DNA from: Kipferlia bialata
Lineage: Eukaryota > Fornicata
Assembly: GCA_003568945.1 (NCBI GenBank)
Contig: BDIP01000171.1
Span: 1-20,970, forward strand
Length of the DNA: 20,970 nt
Reading direction: 5' to 3'
Shown here: positions 18,484 through 20,970 of the stretch, one piece after another
Position numbering within the stretch: the stretch's first letter is position 1
Layout: every line of letters starts with the position of its first letter
Position numbers and translations under genes: made by a program
Notes under the pieces: generated by a model
Seen by the model: the letters and a program-made list of their open reading frames with translations, nothing else
Told to the model about the DNA's origin: nothing
Database searches by the model: none

Positions 18484-19846
18484 GACATCTATATGCATAT
18501 ATCATGTCCTCACCCCCAGGTCACCGAGGCCCCTCTCCACGTGCCAGGCGTCATCATTGCTAGGCCAGGTAATGATGTCATCATATATAGTTGTGTATTT
18601 TCAATCATCAATCTTCATATATCTATGAATGTATCTATGTATGTTTATGTCTTCTCCCCCTCACCCCCAGGCCAAGCCGTCCCCCCTGGGTACAGATGTG
18701 TGGTCCAGACTCCAAAGGGTATGTGTTAGTATTTATACTCTTTTTAATATCATATGTACATATACATATGCGTGTGTACAGATGTGTGGTCCAGACACCA
18801 AAGGGGATGTGTGAACATATATATGTATATATATATGCTATTTTTAATGTCGTGTGTACAGATGTGTGGTACAGACTCCAATTGTATACACTTAGACACA
18901 ATACAGTATGCATGTATTTGTATACAGTATCTCTGGATGGGGATGCGTAGTACAGACACCAATGGGTGTGTGGTATGTGTAGCTCCTCCTTTCTCTCGCA
19001 GTATCTCTCTATAGCTATATGTGCATATATACACATTCTTACCACAGGTCACATAATCACCCCCCATGGCACCTCCTACTCTGTCTCTCTCTCTCTCTCT
19101 GAATATGTATACATATACACTACCCCCAGGTCACAAGATCACCCCCCATGGCACCTCCTACACCCCCTCTGTGCCCATGTCTAGTAGGACACCCCGGACA
19201 GAGGCTGTGTCACCTAGGTATATACATATTATAGATATATACATAATATATATACTCTTGTATATACACCCCCTCTGTGCCCATGTCTAGTAGGACACCC
19301 AGGACAGAGGCAGTGTCACCTAGGTATACCATAGTATACTGTAGTATACTATAGTATACTACAGTGTATATGTTGTAGTATGTAGATGTACCTTCACTTA
19401 CTCTATCTCTCTCTCCCTACACCCATATTCACCATAGGCTGCACTCCCCCATGATGCCCATCACACCCCAGCCAGGCGGAGACAAGTTCCAGGTACATAT
19501 ATATATATGTATACTATACTCTATGTACTGTGTATAGTATATGCTATAGTGTATACAATAGGGTATACCATCACACCCCAGACAGTTCCAGGTACTCATG
19601 TATAGTATATATATATAATGTATATTATATACAAGTATCTCTTACACCTAGGTCAATCTGATGGTTGATCTCCACGAGATGTCTGTCATCCATTTATATG
19701 TATATATATAATCTAAATGTATATTTATCATAGGTGATTGTTTATATTATACAAGTATTTCTAACCCTTAGGTCAACCTGATGGTTGATCTCCACGAGAT
19801 GTCTGTGATCCAGAAGGTGCTGGGAGAGCTGAGGGGGCAGTACTAA
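12036..19846 (+). CDS. Unrecognised 24-exon gene, 509-aa protein with coiled coil
   Basis: Exons: 12036-12043, 12172-12216, 12682-12721, 13173-13262, 13851-13931, 14054-14097, 14194-14247, 14419-14512, 14556-14661, 15047-15092, 15386-15435, 15817-15874, 16070-16115, 16384-16427, 16656-16799, 16872-16961, 17217-17271, 17540-17599, 18288-18347, 18520-18568, 18671-18718, 19130-19217, 19438-19492, 19772-19846. They sum to 1530 nt with every phase matching and a TAA at the end. Residues 1-200 look globular (RVYVQFRRPEYPLE, ALCKSYGMTLVDRSD, MPFLDNVSDDKLWDIMV, FEVIIIAWVKP). Next come an acidic patch (about 210-238), a long K/E/R/Q helix broken by a Ser/Gly/Pro link (about 240-385), an AQ repeat (about 387-394), a Ser/Pro/Thr-rich segment (about 395-485) and a short terminal helix (VNLMVDLHEM to GELRGQY). 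No family is recognised, and a scaffold or nucleic-acid-binding role is only a guess. The first coding exon holds only ATGCCTCT. Coding is GC-rich against TA-rich introns. Confidence 0.78.
12567..12611. repeat. (CT)n followed by (TA)n microsatellite
   Basis: CT repeats of about 30 bp then TA repeats, inside intron 2 of gene 4 (12217-12681). Apart from this the 465-bp intron shows no echo that I can recognise. Confidence 0.9.
12722..13172 (+). other. Intron 3 of gene 4 with an acceptor-side echo
   Basis: 451 bp, pyrimidine-rich. At 13079-13119 it carries TAG|GTCTTGTCTCTGAGATGACC, an echo of the start of exon 13173 (CAG|GTCTTCTCCGAGATCACC). A segment after CTGCCAG at 12811 is open but has the wrong phase, so it is taken as intron. 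Confidence 0.7.
13321..13647 (+). repeat. Four donor-side echoes of exon 13173-13262
   Basis: The exon end GTGGACAAGGTCAAG|GTGAGA recurs at 13327-13342, 13410-13431, 13507-13545 and 13616-13647. The third also holds the upstream GAGGATGAGTCCGATGA block with an internal deletion, and the fourth holds GACAAGCCTTATTGGACAAG. All four keep AAG|GTG. Confidence 0.92.
13761..13800 (+). repeat. Acceptor-side echo of exon 13851-13931
   Basis: TTTTTTCAG|GCCCTCTGTAAGTCC and onward repeats the exon start (TTATGTCAG|GCTCTGTGCAAGTCC) for about 40 bases. It then runs into a CT array that leads to the real acceptor. Confidence 0.92.
14288..14312 (+). repeat. Donor-side echo of exon 14194-14247
   Basis: CTCTGGGGCATTATGGCCAGGG resembles the exon end CTGTGGGACATTATGGTTAG|GT. 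The donor is degraded. Confidence 0.7.
14751..14785 (+). repeat. Donor-side echo of exon 14556-14661
   Basis: The last 35 bases of the exon (GTTCGAGGTCATCATCATCG and on) recur with one change, followed by GTGAGT. CACAG directly before the copy is an acceptor, so the echo could be spliced as a 34-nt cassette exon that shifts the frame. Confidence 0.92.
14861..15340 (+). repeat. Echoes on both sides of exon 15047-15092
   Basis: Acceptor-side copies with the core GATGCYCCTGTCCC lie at about 14861-14880 and 14956-14980, each ending in a CT run. Donor-side copies lie at 15189-15222 (ACCCCTCAGTGACAG|GTATAT) and about 15309-15339 (CCCCTCAGTGAG|TCTCTG, donor lost). A (TA)n run of about 36 bp sits at 15238-15273. 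Confidence 0.9.
15497..15617 (+). repeat. Two donor-side echoes of exon 15386-15435
   Basis: AGGAGGAGGAGTCAG|GTATAT recurs at about 15500-15535, and CGAAGAGGAGTCAG|GTGGTA at about 15596-15616. Confidence 0.85.
15700..15997 (+). repeat. Echoes on both sides of exon 15817-15874
   Basis: The acceptor-side copy at 15700-15729 (CCCCAG|GGGATGAGTCC, then GAGACTGAGCTGAGTGA) is cut off at a CTGTCTGTC run. The donor-side copy at about 15953-15997 ends CCCCCTCTCTCAAG|GTATAT. Including the first copy as an exon creates a stop at the join, so it is read as an echo. Confidence 0.85.
16197..16536 (+). repeat. Echoes of exons 16070-16115 and 16384-16427
   Basis: CTGTCCCCCAAGGAGAAGG and onward recurs at about 16203-16234 with donor GTATGT. 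CCCCCAG|GCCCTATT at about 16306 is an acceptor-side echo of exon 16384. AGGAACGCCCAGCAGAGGAG and onward recurs at about 16505-16536 with donor GTGTGG. Confidence 0.9.
17025..17072 (+). repeat. Donor-side echo of exon 16872-16961 with a lost donor
   Basis: About 47 bases of the exon end (ACCCCTGTGGCACC and on) recur, but the copy continues CTAG|TTATAA where the parent has CTAG|GTTGGT. Confidence 0.9.
17350..17466 (+). repeat. Two donor-side echoes of exon 17217-17271
   Basis: AAAGAGGGCCATCCAGAAGG and AGAAG|GTAC recur at about 17351-17382 and 17440-17466, each keeping the donor. Confidence 0.92.
17653..18072 (+). repeat. Five donor-side echoes of exon 17540-17599
   Basis: The 36-base exon end (GGCTGCAGAAGATGCAGAGG and on, peptide LQKMQREKAAK) recurs at 17653-17688, 17750-17785, 17841-17875, about 17940-17963 and 18042-18072. 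Each follows a (GA)n run that itself follows (TA)n, and each ends AAG|GTAT. Spacing is about 65-110 bp. The regular repeat-spacer look is superficially CRISPR-like, but the spacers are microsatellite. Confidence 0.95.
18169..18420 (+). repeat. Acceptor-side echoes of exons 18288-18347 and 18520-18568
   Basis: TTTAG|GAGAAGGCCGAGTC at about 18169 copies the start of exon 18288 (TATAG|GAGAAGGCCCAGGC). A short direct repeat of AGTCTAGATCACTTCA follows within it. CACCCCAAGTCATTGGAGCATC at about 18402-18420 resembles the start of exon 18520, with the AG acceptor changed, and then runs into CT. Confidence 0.75.
18776..18970 (+). repeat. Three donor-side echoes of exon 18671-18718
   Basis: ACAGATGTGTGGTCCAGACW and CCAAAGG recur at about 18778-18810, 18859-18885 and 18937-18968, with growing divergence. 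Only the parent has a clean GGTATGT donor. Confidence 0.88.
19046..19325 (+). repeat. Echoes on both sides of exon 19130-19217
   Basis: An acceptor-side copy (CACAG|GTCACATAATCACC and on) lies at about 19048-19085 and ends in a CT array. A 55-base donor-side copy at about 19267-19321 ends CACCTAG|GTATAC. Confidence 0.93.
19567..19695 (+). repeat. Donor-side echo of exon 19438-19492 and acceptor-side echo of exon 19772-19846
   Basis: CATCACACCCCAGACAGTTCCAG|GTACTC at 19569-19592 is the end of exon 19438-19492 with an internal deletion. CTAG|GTCAATCTGATGGTTG and onward at 19652-19692 copies about 40 bases of the last exon, then becomes TA-rich. Confidence 0.92.
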
Positions 19847-19876
19847 AGGGTGTAGAGGGGGAGAGAGAGCGTGAGG

Positions 19877-19930
19877 GTGCTTGGAGAGCTAAGGGGGCAG
19901 TACTAAAGGGTGTAGAGGGAGAGAGAGAGA
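19877..19930 (+). repeat. Duplicate of the gene 4 terminus including the stop codon
   Basis: GGTGCTTGGAGAGCTAAGGG and onward through GCAGTACTAAAGGGTGTAGAGG repeats 19816-19858 with few changes. The copy holds the last codons, the TAA and the following GGGTGTAGAGG module. The junction is again a GA run. Confidence 0.93.
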
Positions 19931-20040
19931 GAGAGAGAGAGAGACTGACGGCTTGGTTCACTCTTAATGAGAGCGAGAGACAGAGATGTTTAGTGTTTCA
20001 GGACGGGACATACAATGACGGCCCACCTGTGTTTTTTGTC

Positions 20041-20091
20041 GTGTTGTAATAGATGTTGAAAGTGTTCATTTGTGTGTATAGATTACAACAC
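20041..20091. repeat. Perfect 10-bp inverted repeat in a convergent gap
   Basis: GTGTTGTAAT at 20041-20050 and ATTACAACAC at 20082-20091, with a 31-base loop. It lies between the 3' ends of two genes, so a role in 3'-end formation is possible but not shown. Confidence 0.6.
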
Positions 20092-20287
20092 ACATGAGAG
20101 TAATGGACGTGAAATCTGAAATGTGAGAGGCCAGAATTGGTAGTCTATTTACACAAAGAACACAACACAACATCCAACGGATAGAGTCTGGTACGCTTCA
20201 AGCTAGCTCCTTCAAGAACACTTCCACCTCTCTCTCTCTCTCTCCCCCTCTCTCTCCTTCCTATTCCACTCTCTCTCTACTCATTCA

Positions 20288-20354
20288 CTACAGAGGCTCT
20301 GGAACATCTTCAAAGTTGATCCACATGGTGTCAGGGGCCCTGGATATTAGGGGT

Positions 20355-20398
<44 letters not shown>

Positions 20399-20970
20399 AG
20401 TTGATCCACATGGTGTCAGGGCCCCTGGACACTATGGGTCCAGAGAAAGAGAGAGAGACACTCAGAGACAGTGACTACAAACCTTGGGTTCCCTCCAAAG
20501 TATGGCCCTAGCAGGTATATATATATATTTATATATATATATATATCTATAGAGAAAGAGAGAGATATACACACCTTGGGTTCCCTCCAAAGTATGGCCC
20601 TAGCAGGTATCCCTTGTCGTACTTGTCACACTGAGGGTGAGCAATGACAAGATCTCTAATATCTATAACCAAGTCTCATACTTTGCATCCCCTATATACC
20701 ACCTTCAATCCTCCTATATGGGTGCACAGTACACATGCACAGTGCCTTATATATTCAAAACACATACCTGTGTGTGTGGCATCGTGATGGTCTCACTCCA
20801 CACACTATCTCACTCGGCTTCAATATATATATATATATACGCGTACCATATCATATAGGTATACACTGATATGAATATATCAATAGTTATTACAGTATCA
20901 CATATACATAATACCTGTGTGTGTGGCATCGTGATGGTCTCACTCCACCCACCCCCTTTCTGTATACCAT
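20288..20970 (-). CDS. 3' part of an unrecognised protein (5' end outside window)
   Basis: Exons in transcript order: about 20959-20915, 20630-20575, 20339-20288, with matching phases (0, then 2). The peptide holds WSETITMPHTQ, then CDKYDKGYLLGPYFGGNPR, then APDTMWINFEDVPEPL and a TAG at 20290-20288, about 50 residues. The aromatic, Gly- and Pro-rich sequence suggests a folded beta-rich domain, but I do not recognise the family. The first exon may reach past the window or may itself be an echo; its acceptor here would be TATACAG at about 20960. Splice sites are CCTCAG, ATCCAG, CAG|GTATTA and AAG|GTGTGT. Echoes of all three exons are present. Confidence 0.6.
20355..20396. repeat. (GA)n microsatellite
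   Basis: About 40 bp of GA at the junction between the last exon of gene 5 and its acceptor-side echo. It is the pyrimidine run of an intron when read on the - strand. Confidence 0.95.
20397..20520 (-). repeat. Echoes of the last two exons of gene 5
   Basis: About 20442-20396 repeats the acceptor and first bases of exon 20339 (CCAG|GGGCCCTGACACCATG and on), ending in the GA array (+ strand). About 20517-20482 repeats the end of exon 20630-20575 with donor AAG|GTTTGT. Confidence 0.9.
20768..20813 (-). repeat. Donor-side echo of the exon ending at 20915
   Basis: GTGGAGTGAGACCATCACGA and onward to CACACACAG|GTATGT repeats the exon end, whose donor is CAG|GTATTA. Confidence 0.9.

Larger units (their letters stand above)
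19847..20287. other. Convergent intergenic gap between gene 4 (+) and gene 5 (-)
   Basis: It starts with the 3'-flank duplication of gene 4 (19877-19930) and GA runs, then has a less repetitive stretch with an inverted repeat at 20041-20091. CT runs follow at 20227-20280. No gene is seen. Confidence 0.6.

Noticed and set aside
1-20970. Transposon, LTR element or retrocopy as source of the repeats
   Set aside because: Repeats are local copies of neighbouring exons. There are no terminal repeats, target-site duplications or transposase/reverse-transcriptase-like peptides.

Overview
This window looks like nuclear DNA of a very intron-rich protist. All genes are split into small exons (about 40-150 nt, one of 453 nt), with introns of roughly 75-700 nt that start mostly AG|GTATAT or AG|GTRNNN. 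The introns end in a pyrimidine run plus CTAACMCCCAG or CTACACCCTTWTTTCAG. A branch-point-like CTAAC lying almost on the 3' splice site is a hallmark of metamonads (Giardia, Trichomonas). TAA, TAG and TGA all serve as stops, so the code is standard. My best but unproven guess is an intron-rich free-living fornicate such as Kipferlia.

Five genes can be supported. (1) 1-1696, + strand: 3' part of a charged, helical protein. (2) 7481-2091, - strand: 13 exons whose frame closes exactly at 538 aa, a kelch-type beta-propeller protein. (3) 11828-8698, - strand: 10 exons, 240 aa, a 2H phosphoesterase of the USB1 (U6 snRNA 3'-end processing) type with both HxS motifs. (4) 12036-19846, + strand: 24 exons, 509 aa, an unrecognised N-terminal domain followed by an acidic stretch, a charged coiled coil and a Ser/Pro-rich tail. 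(5) 20288-20970, - strand: 3' part of an unrecognised protein. Genes 1/2 and 4/5 converge, 3/4 diverge from a 207-bp gap, and 2/3 are in tandem.

The most striking thing is what fills the introns. Most exons have one to five truncated copies of themselves ('echoes') beside them. Echoes downstream of an exon carry its 3' end plus the 5' splice site; echoes upstream carry the 3' splice site plus the exon's 5' end. The truncated side runs into (GA)n, (CT)n or (TA)n microsatellite. I count about 37 echoes in gene 4 and several dozen in the window. Skipping all of them gives frames that close exactly for genes 2, 3 and 4. The pattern is what repeated tandem duplication across single splice sites would leave, since such duplications can be spliced away.

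A second pattern is that the stop codons of genes 1 and 4 lie inside a perfect antisense copy of this genome's own 3' splice-site module. No mobile element, tRNA, rRNA or CRISPR array was seen.
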